Origin: Puccinia triticina
Taxonomy: Eukaryota > Basidiomycota > Pucciniomycetes > Pucciniales > Pucciniaceae
NCBI RefSeq assembly: GCF_026914185.1
Contig: NC_070560.1
Coordinates: 2,471,501-2,535,500, forward strand
Length of the DNA stretch: 64,000 nucleotides
Reading direction: 5' to 3'
The translations under genes were made by a program, and so were the position numbers. Below are positions 10,946 to 20,707 of this stretch, in pieces (position 1 is the stretch's first letter; the number at the start of each line of letters is the position of its first letter). The notes beneath the pieces are model-generated. The model had not been told where the DNA came from. It did no database searches and saw nothing but the letters and a program-made list of their open reading frames with translations.

Positions 10946-12409
10946 CTATTCTTCCCTGTCTTCTGCTTTTTCAATGTTCTCCTCCTCCTCCTCTTCTTCT
11001 TTGTCTGCTTCTTCTTCTTCTTCTTCTTCTTCTTCTTCTTCTTCTTCTTCTATAGTGTCTTCTTCTTCATACAGCTCTCCTTGTGGATAAAACTTCTTCA
11101 CCTGATTAGCAGCATATCTTCGTGCCAGCTTGGTCCCATCAAGTTCTTCAAGCTCATAGGGCCCGTTCATTATCTGCTCTATTACCCTATGAGGTCCATT
11201 CCACCTGGGTTTGAACAGCAAACCCCATTGATTTTCCAAAGCTTTATTATACACTAAGACCATATCCCCCGGTTTAAGCGGTTCCCTTCTTCGATGTGCA
11301 AGTTTGCGGTCCCAGTATTTCACGGAATCTCTTCTACCTTTTTGCAATGTTTCCTTGGCTTTCAGGATAATCTCGTCTCTCTGAGCCAATTGATCTGCTC
11401 TTATGTGAAGTAAGTCTGCTGTAGTTTTGATCTCTGTCCAATCCACACTGAGGTAGGTCTTAAGCTCCATATCCACTGGCAAGACTGCTGGCTGTCCAAA
11501 TTGTAGTTCAAATGGGGTGTATCCGGTTGACCTCTTGGTTGAAATCCTATCAGCTAAAGTTACTAAGGGTAAGTATTCTTTCCATTTCCGGCCGTCCTCT
11601 CCACACATTTTTATTAGTGCATCTTTTATTTCTTTATGTCCTCGCTCAACCATCCCTTGAGCTTCTGGGTAATAAGGGGTCACAACTCTAAGCTTTATTC
11701 CAGTTTTCTTCATAGCCAACTGTAATTCTTTCTTAAATTCTGCTCCTCCATCAACTGTCACTTCCTTTGGTATTCCATACCGACACACCCACTTGGATAC
11801 AAACCATTCTGCAATTGTTTTTGATTTGAGATTTGTTAGACCCACGGTTTCTGCCCATCCGGAGAAATCGTCTCTTGCAACTACAATGTATTTCCATTTA
11901 CCAGCTTTGACATGTACTGCATCCATGCTTACTCTTTGGAACAAAGTTGAGGGGGCGGTAGATTTTCCTTCTTCCTTGGGTAAATCCTTGCTTCTCTTTT
12001 GACAGGCCTTGCATGATTGAACCCATTTCCTGGCCATCTTCTTCATTCCTTCCCACCAAAATCTTTCTCGCGCTCTTCTGTAGGTTTCCAATACACCTCT
12101 ATGCCCTAAGTCTTCATGTAAAGCTTTTAGGACCTGAGCCTGAATATGTGGATTTGAGACTACTACTTGATTGTAAGGTATCCGCCTCCTTTTTAGTTGA
12201 CCCCCTTCCACAAAGAACATCACAGACCTACGCTTTATTTTGATGAATTCAGTGTCTTCACAATTGTGGGGCCTTTTCCAAGTAGTTAAATATTCCACAA
12301 TCTTCTGCCAAAATTTTGTTTGTGTGTTGGCCTCTATTTCCACCCCAATAGTCGTCAGATTAATCTCCTTAGCTCCAAACCCAGGATGAGGGGTTACCCA
12401 AGGTTTGTC
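10946..12409 (-). CDS. Ty3 integrase with GPY/F region and poly-Glu tail
   Basis: The domain order is complete: H-H-C-C zinc finger (HEDLGH then CKAC), catalytic core with Asp in SMDAVHV, Asp in TVDGGAEF and Glu in QGMVERGHKE, then a GPY/F-type segment (PRWNGPHRV). The protein ends in a long Glu run from a CTT microsatellite (about 10976-11053). Integrase inserts the cDNA into chromosomes. The first Met is at 12343, but the frame is open back to the TAA at 12410-12412 and continuous with RT (DKPWVTPHPGFG), so this is probably the C-terminal part of one Pol polyprotein cut by a nonsense change. Catalytic residues are intact. Confidence 0.88.
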   Translation of the reverse strand, partial: DKPWVTPHPGFGAKEINLTTIGVEIEANTQTKFWQKIVEYLTTWKRPHNCEDTEFIKIKRRSVMFFVEGGQLKRRRIPYNQVVVSNPHIQAQVLKALHEDLGHRGVLETYRRARERFWWEGMKKMARKWVQSCKACQKRSKDLPKEEGKSTAPSTLFQRVSMDAVHVKAGKWKYIVVARDDFSGWAETVGLTNLKSKTIAEWFVSKWVCRYGIPKEVTVDGGAEFKKELQLAMKKTGIKLRVVTPYYPEAQGMVERGHKEIKDALIKMCGEDGRKWKEYLPLVTLADRISTKRSTGYTPFELQFGQPAVLPVDMELKTYLSVDWTEIKTTADLLHIRADQLAQRDEIILKAKETLQKGRRDSVKYWDRKLAHRRREPLKPGDMVLVYNKALENQWGLLFKPRWNGPHRVIEQIMNGPYELEELDGTKLARRYAANQVKKFYPQGELYEEEDTIEEEEEEEEEEEEEEADKEEEEEEENIEKAEDREE

Positions 12410-14194
12410 TTAATCAAATTCCTTCAACTCTTCATCACCATCCGGTGGCCTCCTTGACAAGCTATCTGGCATTGTAAATGTTTTCCCTGGCTTATGTACT
12501 AAATCAAAAGAAAATAGTTGAATAAATGCAACCCATCTTGTCATAGGCGCTGTAGGAAGACTTGGAGTATTTATCATTTCTATAAGTGCCTTTGCATCAA
12601 CTTGAAGTTCAAAATGTTGCCCCCAAAGAGCAGTCTGTAATTTCTTTAGAATTTTTGCCACACCACACAACTCCAATTTTGCTTGGGAGTAATCTGATTC
12701 TCTTCTGGAAAAGCCTACCGACTCGTAAGTTACTGGTCTGTAAGTTTTTTCTTTGTCTTCTTGCATGAGAACTGCTCCTGCCGCAATGTAGCTGGAATCT
12801 ACCGCCAATGTTACTTTTCCCGCACCCTCCCCGTATTCCAAATTCTTCAGTATGATTTCCTCCCCAACAATTTTCTTCAACTCTTCAAAGGCGTTTTGAC
12901 ATTTGTTGTCCCATTCAAATTCCACATCATCCCTAGTAAGTCTTCTGAGTGATGCAGCTATGGTTGAAAAATTTCTGATGAACATTCTAACATAAACACA
13001 GAGACCTAAGGAGCTACGGATGTCCTTTTTACTCCTAGGTATTGGCCAGCTTTGTATCTTGTTGACCTTCTGAGCTGACATGATTCTACCCTCCTGCAAA
13101 ACAACATGTCCTACTATGTCCAAAGCCGGAACACAGCAAGCAAACTTTTCTCCTGATATTGTGAGCCCTGCTTCTTCTATTCTAAATAAAATTCTCTCTA
13201 AAGTGATGGCATATTCCCAGACAAATCTCCTTATTCCCGGGTTCTCCTTCAAAGTCTCATTATTGTAGGTTGACTTTGGTCCCTTAATCCCTCCATCATC
13301 AATAAAGATCCCCACATGATCCGGTATCTCTTGCTGAAGGATCCAGGTCATCTGAGCTTGGTAAACTGCTACCAAATTAGTTGCTCCCTGTGGAAGTCGG
13401 GTTAATTGTAGTCTGCCAAGGACCGTCTCAAAAGTTGTAAGTGGCCGAGATATGGGATCAAGTTCTCTTTCATCGTAGCCACCCATTATATCCCCTAGGC
13501 CGTAACATGCTCTTCCTGAAAAAGAGTCAACAAACTCTTCAATTTTTGGGGGTAGCCCCGCATCTTTTATTGTTACTTTATTCAAGACTTGAAGGTCATG
13601 AACTATCCTGAGCTTCCCATTTGACTTGGTAACACAAAACACTGGACTAGAATAGCTAGATGTGGATTGCTCATATAGTCCAGTTTTTATTCTCCTTCTT
13701 ACTAATTCTACAAACTGTGGCAGAATAGGTTTTGGAATTGGTATTGGCTTCTTTTGCCATGGCTCATGAGCTACAACTGGGATTTTGTATGGCTGGCCGT
13801 ATGAATGGCGCAATAGGCCTCTTTCTTCCTCATCAAATGCCACTGACTTCTCGCGTATCACAATGACGTGTTTTAAGAGATTTAATTCTTGCTCAGAAAG
13901 CCACTTGGGTGGTCCAAAATTCACCGCTTTCAACCTTTCATGAGTAATCCTGGCAGTAGGAATAAACTCAGGTGGCTGCGGTGTGAGAGGTGTTTTGTAA
14001 GGATCCCTTGACAAGAGTGGGCGCTGAAGCGGGGGATTTATGTCTTGAGGCATGGGATGGTTAATTGGTCTGATTTTCTTATCCACCGTTTTGTACTTCG
14101 CTGCTAGAACTGATTTTGCCATGTTTTGGAAAGATTTTTGTAATTTCTCCAGTCTGTTTAGGACTTGCCGCAGTTTAAGGTCATACAGGACCAA
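12410..14194 (-). CDS. Ty3 reverse transcriptase-RNase H
   Basis: An N-terminal linker (KYKTVDKKIRPINHP) is followed by RT motifs: VFCVTKSNGKLRIVHDL, RLPQGATN, and FIDDGG in place of the usual YxDD. RNase H begins at LAVDSSYIAAGAVL and runs to PDSLSRRPPDG. The frame begins with TTG immediately after a TTTTAG, so either a splice acceptor lies there or the start is an ATG further in (for example NMAKSVLAAKY). Ends at TAA with integrase following in the same frame. Apart from Phe in the FIDD box the enzyme looks intact. Confidence 0.88.
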   Translation of the reverse strand: MVLYDLKLRQVLNRLEKLQKSFQNMAKSVLAAKYKTVDKKIRPINHPMPQDINPPLQRPLLSRDPYKTPLTPQPPEFIPTARITHERLKAVNFGPPKWLSEQELNLLKHVIVIREKSVAFDEEERGLLRHSYGQPYKIPVVAHEPWQKKPIPIPKPILPQFVELVRRRIKTGLYEQSTSSYSSPVFCVTKSNGKLRIVHDLQVLNKVTIKDAGLPPKIEEFVDSFSGRACYGLGDIMGGYDERELDPISRPLTTFETVLGRLQLTRLPQGATNLVAVYQAQMTWILQQEIPDHVGIFIDDGGIKGPKSTYNNETLKENPGIRRFVWEYAITLERILFRIEEAGLTISGEKFACCVPALDIVGHVVLQEGRIMSAQKVNKIQSWPIPRSKKDIRSSLGLCVYVRMFIRNFSTIAASLRRLTRDDVEFEWDNKCQNAFEELKKIVGEEIILKNLEYGEGAGKVTLAVDSSYIAAGAVLMQEDKEKTYRPVTYESVGFSRRESDYSQAKLELCGVAKILKKLQTALWGQHFELQVDAKALIEMINTPSLPTAPMTRWVAFIQLFSFDLVHKPGKTFTMPDSLSRRPPDGDEELKEFD

Positions 14195-15258
14195 CTAAAA
14201 TCCCAGTGATTTTTTTTTTTCGTATGGGTATACTTGACTTTTAATCCTGCCCTCCATTTGTTCCCTATTCCCTTCTGATCTGTTTACCCCCATAGCTTGT
14301 TTCAAGTAAACCCATAACTGTCTTATAGTGGTTATATTGGGTTCTTATGTACATAGTTTGGTACAGATGCGTCCAAAAGAAACTGCTGTACTAGGGTGCG
14401 CTTATGTGGATATATGCACTTGAGTGCAAACTTGCATGCGGGTTCTTTGAACTCGAGCAGACGAGCTGACCCTTGTAATCAAGAGCATGCCGGTGTACCA
14501 GCCACCAACGCATTGATTCACGGCCTCGTAAGTCCCATAAGTCTCGTCATCTCCCCAAAATCTCTGCGTGCGGTTAATGCAGTATTGCCTATACACACTG
14601 CCGACTGACTGGAGCAATTGCTTTACTTCTATGAACATTTCTTCTGTAGACGCCCCACAGAATGCCGCTTCTATGGACGCCACTAATTGTAGTTCGTGAT
14701 CTTTCCTGTACTTCATTTACCGCCAGCTCCATTACTTTCACGAAGATGATCTTTCCAGACTATTGCCGCTTCAGTTCCTCTCTCTCTGCTCGTCACCTTC
14801 GCCAATTCGCCGGTCGCCATTCAGAATAATGATGGGCTCCAAAGTACGTACATACTCGCCACAATTTTCTTCCTCCCTGTACATGAAACTCTAATTGACC
14901 CTTTTTTTTTCGCCTCCTGAGGTACATATGCTGTTGTCCAGTGTGTATGCGACTGGGCTGAATGCATCCCACGAAAAAATGATCTGCCGACGCCGTTGCC
15001 GCCTCCGTTCCCCCTCCAAACGCCGATCCAACTCCAAAGTTTTAAGGTTATTGGCTTCGCCATATGACGAATGTGAGTTGATGTGTTTTGCCTTCATTCC
15101 CTTCATTGACTTATGCTTCAGAAAAGAATAAGCCGTGCCGGTGGTGCCAACATTGGATACAGAAGACCTTATTGAGTCCGCTTCTATCGTGCAAATAACT
15201 TGAAGCACTTTTGCTGCTGACTGGTTCTTCTTCTTTTTTTTTACAGATCAGTCTTGTC
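14195..15258. other. Left part of the inserted cassette, upstream of the antisense gene
   Basis: No confident gene. A minus-strand frame 14402-14716 reads naturally (ELQLVASIEAAFCGASTEEM, VKQLLQSVGSVYRQY) and may be an exon, but I found no domain and no consistent splice chain joining it to the minus-strand frame at 14891-15208. The tract between RT and 15258 also carries the putative promoter region of the plus-strand gene. Confidence 0.3.
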
Positions 15259-15266
15259 TATAAAAG
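15259..15266 (+). promoter_or_regulatory. TATA box of the antisense gene
   Basis: TATAAAAG, 52 bp before the ATG at 15318, followed by a CT-rich stretch (CTCTCACTTTCTTCTTTG) of the type often seen at fungal transcription starts. The spacing fits a core promoter pointing away from RT, opposite to the retrotransposon's own transcription. Confidence 0.6.
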
Positions 15267-15317
15267 CGTGAGCTTTCCTCTCACTTTCTTCTTTGTTTTC
15301 CAGCATCATTTCCCGTC

Positions 15318-17113
15318 ATGTCTGAGGTTCCTCCCCACTCTCCCGACCGTTCCGTCTACTCTATCTCTTCTGATCGATTGACTCCCAACCCTTTTGATGA
15401 AGATGGGGACTCTTTTACTTCTTTTGGATCTATCCATACCCCTCCTCGTTTGAGATCTGCGATCCGGCAAATATTTGATGGTAGCCTCCGTTGTACGTGT
15501 CTACCATTTATCCTACCCTGTTCTCAAGACCCAAAAGTCCCTAATTTTTTTTCTGTCTTTGTTCCCGCTCAGCTACAGGTTATGCCTCTTCTGACGTTGG
15601 TTCATCCAACCCAGGCTCCCAGCACGAGCCGGTGTCAAATTTTGGTACGCGTCCTACCGCTGCTTCCTCTGGACTCGTGTCTGGCATCCTGCTCATCATT
15701 TTATTTTTAGTCCCACCATCAATCATTGACGACAGCCTCCAGCCAGGTAAGTAGCTGAGCAAAATCCTCTCCTAATCCTTATACACTAATGCTCGCTGCT
15801 CTCAGTTGCTTCCTGGCTAGGCGAAACATTTGGCGAACGACGGGAACGCTTGATAGCGGCAGCTCGGCCATGTGACCAAAGGGCTATGTCCGCCGTTGCA
15901 CTATCTGATCAGGACGGAGAGTACGAACTCGACGACTGTATGCTGCATTCCCTTCTGTTTGACTGTTACCTTATCCTTCAACTGCTGACGGCAGCGCCCA
16001 ACACTACCTTCTTTAAAAGCTCTTGATTCGCGCAAAGATACTTCTGACCCGGTGGAACCCATGGTTACAGTCGACACCACCGTCGCGACTGGACTAATCG
16101 AAGCTTATGAGCTAGGTATCCACCTTTTTTTTACAACATTTTTTTTTTTTTTTTTTTTTCCTTTTTTTTGCTGACTGGTTCCTCCTCCCTCTCTTGCAGG
16201 TGATAAGGAACCATCTGAAGGCCCCTTTCAGCCAACCCTTGGATATAAATCCATGACTGAGCTTCCAAGCTCCTGCTCAAGTATCGACGACGACCCCAGC
16301 GATCCAACCTACCACCCATCCAAATCCCTTCGCAGAAGATCCAGGATGAGATCCCGCCGAGCTCGCTTTTCCGGGCAAATTCAGGCTAAACCCAAGCCCC
16401 CTCAGGCCCGTCTTAGAGACGCGAAGGGCCGCTTCGTGGCGGCGCAATCTGAAAGTAGGTTTACTCGTGATGCCAGTATAGTATCCTTCCTGTTTGCTCT
16501 ATCTGACCGTTTTCTTTTCTTCTTCTTCTTCTTTTTTTTCTGGTAGGAGTTTGCAAAGCTCCTGTTGAGGCTGCTCCCTCGTCGGACGTCTCATTGCCGC
16601 GACCAAGAACCCCTTGCTTCTCCGATCACAGTGAACTCCAACGGACCGCTCTAGAGACTGCTACCAATACGTTCCTCAACACTGTCCTCCGCTCTCCCAA
16701 CAACAACCCCCCCTTAACCTTTGAATTTCACGACCCCTTCCAAGCTCACTTCCGCCTCGCCTCTCCGCCTCCTCCTGCAATCGATCCTCTTCTGTTCCGC
16801 GCTCCTACCGTGAACCTGCCCCCGACTGATCCTCGCGTCCGGTTACGGGCCGCTTTTCTCCAACTCCTTCAAGTCCTTGCACCTTTTCTCACTGGTTTCA
16901 GCCCCCTTCGCGACGAATGGGGAGCTATTGATGAGATTACCAATGCAATGTATGCCGCGGAAGACTGGTACATCAAATCTGTTTATTTCTAGTAAGTTCT
17001 GTCTTGTTTCTATACACATTCTACAATTTGCTAACTTAATATATTTCCCCCTTTTTTTTTTTTATGCACCCTCTTCCAGTCCTGATGTGATGGAGCAGAC
17101 TGGCGGATTCTGA
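15318..17113 (+). CDS. Spliced antisense gene carried inside the Ty3 element (unknown function)
   Basis: Deduced exons 15318-15492, 15573-15644, 15711-15746, 15806-15937, 16020-16115, 16200-16454, 16547-16991, 17080-17113. All introns are GT-AG, most with a recognisable branch-like motif (CTAAT, CTGAC, CTAAC) before T-rich acceptors. Introns 1-6 are phase 1 and the seventh phase 2. The joined frame stays open to TGA at 17111-17113, 414 aa. If the 66-nt intron 15645-15710 is retained the frame survives (436 aa) and adds a hydrophobic stretch, SGILLIILFLVPP. The protein is Ser/Pro-rich and acidic at the N-terminus (PPHSPDRSVYSISSDRLTPN), has a basic middle (SLRRRSRMRSRRARFSGQ; RLRDAKGRFV) and a helical C-terminal domain ending EDWYIKSVYFYPDVMEQTGGF. 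I recognise no family. Position between protease and RT, opposite strand, own TATA and intact splicing suggest a captured or accessory gene. Confidence 0.75.
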
Positions 17114-17318
17114 AATTTAACTGGTACAGTAAAGGAATGGACAATACACGCAAAAAAATGAGTGGTTGATGCTACCATCTCCAGTAGTCAACCCCCTTTT
17201 TTTTATCTTTTCCTCTCTCCCTTAATAACACAGAAAGCTTGTTTCCTCCTCTGCCTCTCTCTAACTCTAATCATATTCATAGAAATTCAAAGAAAAAAAA
17301 ACATCGCTTTTTTTTTTT

Positions 17319-18059
17319 TTAACAAACATCTGCCCCCCCAAGAGTGGCAGGATAAAACTTGTGTTTCCTCCATTTATCTATTTTAGGCTTTTGACTAGAG
17401 ACATGAGTCCTATACCACTTCTTACCACCGCCAGAATACAAGCTCTGTTGTGTTTTGCTACTGACAAAACCAAAACGTGAAGTCCAAGTGCCGTGCCTAA
17501 CAAAAGCTTCCCCAGCTGAGAAGTTCAAAAGCTGCAAGAAATCCAGTGAGTCTGTGAACCCTCCTGGTAACTCCTGGAGCCATTCTTGCCCCTTTCTTTC
17601 CCTCTTTGGCCTGTTTCTTTCGTCAAAAACATCCCTGAACCGGCGGGGAATATAGTGCTCAATCCAGTACCACTCCAAACCCAGTTCAATGGTATCTCTG
17701 TGGGGTTCTGATGCCCATGCTACTTCTGCCTCTGCAAGTTGTAAATCTGTGCGCCTTTCTTCATCCTCTGTGAGACTAGCAGCGCCCATCTCATTGGCCC
17801 AATTTACTGGTTCTGACAGGTAAACTCTCCATGGGTCTTCCTTTGTTATATTTTGATCAGGAATGGAGCTACATGGTATATCTGTTTGATGTGGGCTTTC
17901 TTCTTCCTCCCTAATTTGATTCAAAGGGGTTTGAAGACGTTCCAAATCTTCCAGCTGCTCCCAGTCAATTACAGGGATATTTTCTTCTTTTTTGTTTAGC
18001 ATATTCTTTCCAAGCTGTCCCAAAAAATCCCAATCAACCACTTGAAAGGAACAATTCTG
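17319..18059 (-). CDS. Acidic linker ORF between protease and the cassette
   Basis: Same frame as the gag-protease ORF, separated from it only by TGA at 18060-18062. The first Met is at about 18041. Rich in Glu/Asp/Trp (WEQLEDLERLQTPLNQIREE; ELGLEWYWIEHYIPRRFRDV) and ends in a Lys-rich segment (KKWYRTHVSSQKPKIDKWRK) before a stop at the edge of the antisense cassette. Probably the part of the Pol polyprotein that joined protease to RT before the cassette entered, or that is joined by splicing. No domain recognised. Confidence 0.6.
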   Translation of the reverse strand, partial: QNCSFQVVDWDFLGQLGKNMLNKKEENIPVIDWEQLEDLERLQTPLNQIREEEESPHQTDIPCSSIPDQNITKEDPWRVYLSEPVNWANEMGAASLTEDEERRTDLQLAEAEVAWASEPHRDTIELGLEWYWIEHYIPRRFRDVFDERNRPKRERKGQEWLQELPGGFTDSLDFLQLLNFSAGEAFVRHGTWTSRFGFVSSKTQQSLYSGGGKKWYRTHVSSQKPKIDKWRKHKFYPATLGGADVC

Positions 18060-19697
18060 TCAAAGCTTAGGAGGTTCCTTGTGCCAGCCTGGTGAGCTGG
18101 GTAAGCAGATAGGTATGCACATTCTTCTACCTTCTGAGTCAGGGAAACTCAAGACCTCCCCCTTCTGATTGGACAACGCTAATCTTATGTTATGATCTGC
18201 CAGGAATGGACGACCCAAGACTGTGTGGACCGAACCTCTGACAACAAAAAAATTGGCCAAGTGGATGTAGCCAGGAAGCACGCTAACCGGTATATTTTCT
18301 GCTAATCCAACAATTGGTGTAAAATGGCCTCCAATCCCTCTAAGACGCATAAAAATCTCTGTTGTTACTAATCCTAACTGATCTGCCAGAGTGTCTGGGA
18401 TGATGTTCATTTCTGCACCTGTATCAACTAAGGTCCTGATTTTCCTTTTGTTGATGGTCATATCTACCATCCCAACAGGGCAAGCGTAATTGAGACGTGT
18501 GTTTTCTTCCTCTTCAGGTTCAATTCCAATAGAACAGTTCAATTGACCATTGTTTACTTCTTTCCCGGTTGTTTCAGATTCTGGTTGGGATTCCTGTAGA
18601 CCCTTCAGGAAATGTGGAGCAATCTTTATGATTTCCTCTAAGGTGAGTGTATATGTCTGCTTATAAAATTTGTTGCGTATGGTTTTGTCTAGTTTGCTGG
18701 TTAACTCTTCCTTCCTTCCTTGAGGCGTATCACTAGATTGTCTACCCTTTTCGGATGCAGATGGCTTATGCTGTGCTGCCTCTTCCTCTGCATTTTCTTC
18801 CTCCTCCAGCCAGGATCCTGGAAAGCTCTTTCTTCTAATGGGGGCTTTCAATGCTTCCTGATTGGGTGGTGGAGTCTTGCTGGTTGACTCTTGATTTTTG
18901 GTAGGTAATGGTTGACTGTTTGGTGGGTTGTTCTTCTCCTGAATCCTTTGTGATTTTCTGAGCCCAAATCCAATGTTGTTTTGTAGCTCTTCCTCATCAA
19001 TGTGCATTTGTGGTGGAACCCAAGATCCCCACTCTTCTAACTCTATTACTGCAGATGTTGGTCCCTGGTTTTCTTTAGAGGGAGAACTTCCAGTATCTGG
19101 CTCCTCATGGAACTTCTGCACCATCTGCCGTACCGAAGAGTTGGTTTCTACTACAATGGGCTGCCTATTTGGATAGTAGTAAACCCCTTGATATCTGAAC
19201 ACCCTTCTAGTTTGTATGTCCTGGTTGTATGATTCACACTCAGATAAAGTGTGTCTCTCTTTACAGTAGTAGAACTCTAATGGTGTAAAACGGGGCCGTG
19301 TGTCTGAGAAACCTGGTCTTGATTCTGAAAATCCGGGTGATGAAGGCCTGCTAAGATGAGGAGGTGCAGCTCTAGTCTGGTATTCTAGTGCATTGGTGAG
19401 CTTCTTTACTTTCTCTTTCAACTCCTCTGTCTCAGTAGGATCTTGAATTGCAACCTTCTTTTTGGGCAATTCTTTAGTAGCTGATGTGGCCTCATCATCA
19501 TCAAAATCAATGATTATTAGAGCCATGTCAACATATTTCTTTAAAGTATCTAGTTCTGGAATGATATTACGCCCATCTATGGTTTTCTTGAGCTCCTTGG
19601 CGTGAGCTAACTCTTTGGTGACTTCTTTCTTTAGCTCAGGGGAAAGAGCCCTCCAAAGAGGATTTCCACTTTCTGGGTTCAAGTGACTGTATCCCAT
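18060..19697 (-). CDS. Ty3 gag C-terminus and aspartic protease
   Basis: Starts as the continuation of Gag (PLWRALSPELKKEVTKEL), passes a degenerate zinc knuckle (YYCKERHTLSEC, lacking the first Cys of CX2CX4HX4C), a Gln/Pro/Glu-rich middle, and ends with a retroviral-type protease: active-site LVDTGAEMNIIP, flap region, and VLGRPFL. The protease cuts the Gag-Pol precursor. Ends in TGA followed by CAG, with the frame open beyond. Either a nonsense change (T-TGA context) or a leaky stop. Confidence 0.82.
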   Translation of the reverse strand: MGYSHLNPESGNPLWRALSPELKKEVTKELAHAKELKKTIDGRNIIPELDTLKKYVDMALIIIDFDDDEATSATKELPKKKVAIQDPTETEELKEKVKKLTNALEYQTRAAPPHLSRPSSPGFSESRPGFSDTRPRFTPLEFYYCKERHTLSECESYNQDIQTRRVFRYQGVYYYPNRQPIVVETNSSVRQMVQKFHEEPDTGSSPSKENQGPTSAVIELEEWGSWVPPQMHIDEEELQNNIGFGLRKSQRIQEKNNPPNSQPLPTKNQESTSKTPPPNQEALKAPIRRKSFPGSWLEEEENAEEEAAQHKPSASEKGRQSSDTPQGRKEELTSKLDKTIRNKFYKQTYTLTLEEIIKIAPHFLKGLQESQPESETTGKEVNNGQLNCSIGIEPEEEENTRLNYACPVGMVDMTINKRKIRTLVDTGAEMNIIPDTLADQLGLVTTEIFMRLRGIGGHFTPIVGLAENIPVSVLPGYIHLANFFVVRGSVHTVLGRPFLADHNIRLALSNQKGEVLSFPDSEGRRMCIPICLPSSPGWHKEPPKL

Positions 19698-20621
19698 TCA
19701 AGCAAAATAATCTGTCATTTCTTCAAGCTCACCAACAAACTTTTTGTATTCAACTCTAGTTTTAATACCCTGACTTTCTTGAGCCTTCTGGATCAACTGT
19801 GGTATGGCATCTTCCCTATATTTCCTGAATGGAATAGCCCTTCCCCATTTCCTGATCATCTGTTTCTTTAGAAGCTCCCAATCGCCCGTCTCGTGTCCGT
19901 CCATCTGCTCCAAGGCTTCACTTATCTTCTTATTATTAATGATGAGTGGCAGTTGAAATGCAAGATCAATTGCACCAGCACCTTGAATAGAAGCAACTTT
20001 CTCTACCCTCTGTATAAATGTTTCTACTTCTGTACCGTCAAAGTGAAGGTTCGTCTTTTTTACGTCTAGTATGACTCCTTTACGCTTGTCTGGCAAGGTG
20101 ATTTTAGTACGGGGCCTGGCCTGACTTGATTCTGGTGATGGACCTCCTGCTGTAGGTAATGGCCCTGGGGACATTAAAAATGTTTCATCTCCTGCTCCAA
20201 TAGTTGTTTCTAACCCTTGTGCCCTATCTGTGTAAGGGGTTGACATTGCAAATCTTAAGGCAGTCCGTTGTGCTGGGGCTGGTGTATCTGGGATAGGTAT
20301 ATTTTTAGGTGTGTGAAGTAAGACCTGCATTCTTTCCCGTTCCTTGCGCATTTCCCTCATTTCCTGCATCATTTCTTCCAGCGAAGCTTGTAGCTGAGAA
20401 ATCTCCTCTTCTTTGTCCTTGAGAGTCACTTCCGGGTTGTTACTTGATTCAGCCATTGTGTTGTTTCCTTGTAGCACACTTGCTAAGGTCTCGTGGATGT
20501 CCTTGTTGCCTCGGGGGACCGCGTCAATGTATTCGCTGACAAATTCTCTTTCCTGTTCCAACAAGCCAAGGTTGTGCCAAATCCTCTCCCCGTCTTGGTT
20601 TCCGTCTGTATTGTTATCCAC
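19698..20621 (-). CDS. Ty3 Gag N-terminal and capsid region
   Basis: Coiled-coil-like Glu/Met-rich segment (EEISQLQASLEEMMQEMREM) and a capsid-like region (LHFDGTEVETFIQRVEKVA; WELLKKQMIRKWGRAIPFRK), typical of basidiomycete Ty3 Gag, which forms the virus-like particle. The start at 20621 is the first ATG downstream of the primer site. It ends at TGA 19698-19700, preceded by T, and the next codon is ATG in the same frame, with capsid-like sequence continuing, so the stop probably interrupts one Gag. Confidence 0.8.
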   Translation of the reverse strand: MDNNTDGNQDGERIWHNLGLLEQEREFVSEYIDAVPRGNKDIHETLASVLQGNNTMAESSNNPEVTLKDKEEEISQLQASLEEMMQEMREMRKERERMQVLLHTPKNIPIPDTPAPAQRTALRFAMSTPYTDRAQGLETTIGAGDETFLMSPGPLPTAGGPSPESSQARPRTKITLPDKRKGVILDVKKTNLHFDGTEVETFIQRVEKVASIQGAGAIDLAFQLPLIINNKKISEALEQMDGHETGDWELLKKQMIRKWGRAIPFRKYREDAIPQLIQKAQESQGIKTRVEYKKFVGELEEMTDYFA

Positions 20622-20688
20622 TGTTTATTAATTTCGTGTTGCTGAATTTTTTTTTTTTTTTTGTTGTTGATCTTCTGAATTTTGTTGG

Positions 20689-20705
20689 CCACTGTTGTGA
20701 CACCA
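20689..20705 (-). promoter_or_regulatory. Primer binding site
   Basis: Two bases inside the 5' LTR, the minus strand reads TGGTGTCACAACAGTGG, beginning with the TGG that pairs with a tRNA CCA end. The tRNA cannot be named from this alone. Confidence 0.55.
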
Positions 20706-20707
20706 GA

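Noticed and set aside
10976..11053. Acidic protein tail as a functional domain
   Set aside because: The Glu run is a CTT microsatellite at the integrase end; real but not evidence for a separate domain.
12410..12412. RT/integrase TAA as another RIP-type lesion
   Set aside because: TAA cannot arise from CGA by a single C-to-T or G-to-A change; likewise TAA at 46259 and TAG at 46601 are not counted in the T-TGA set.
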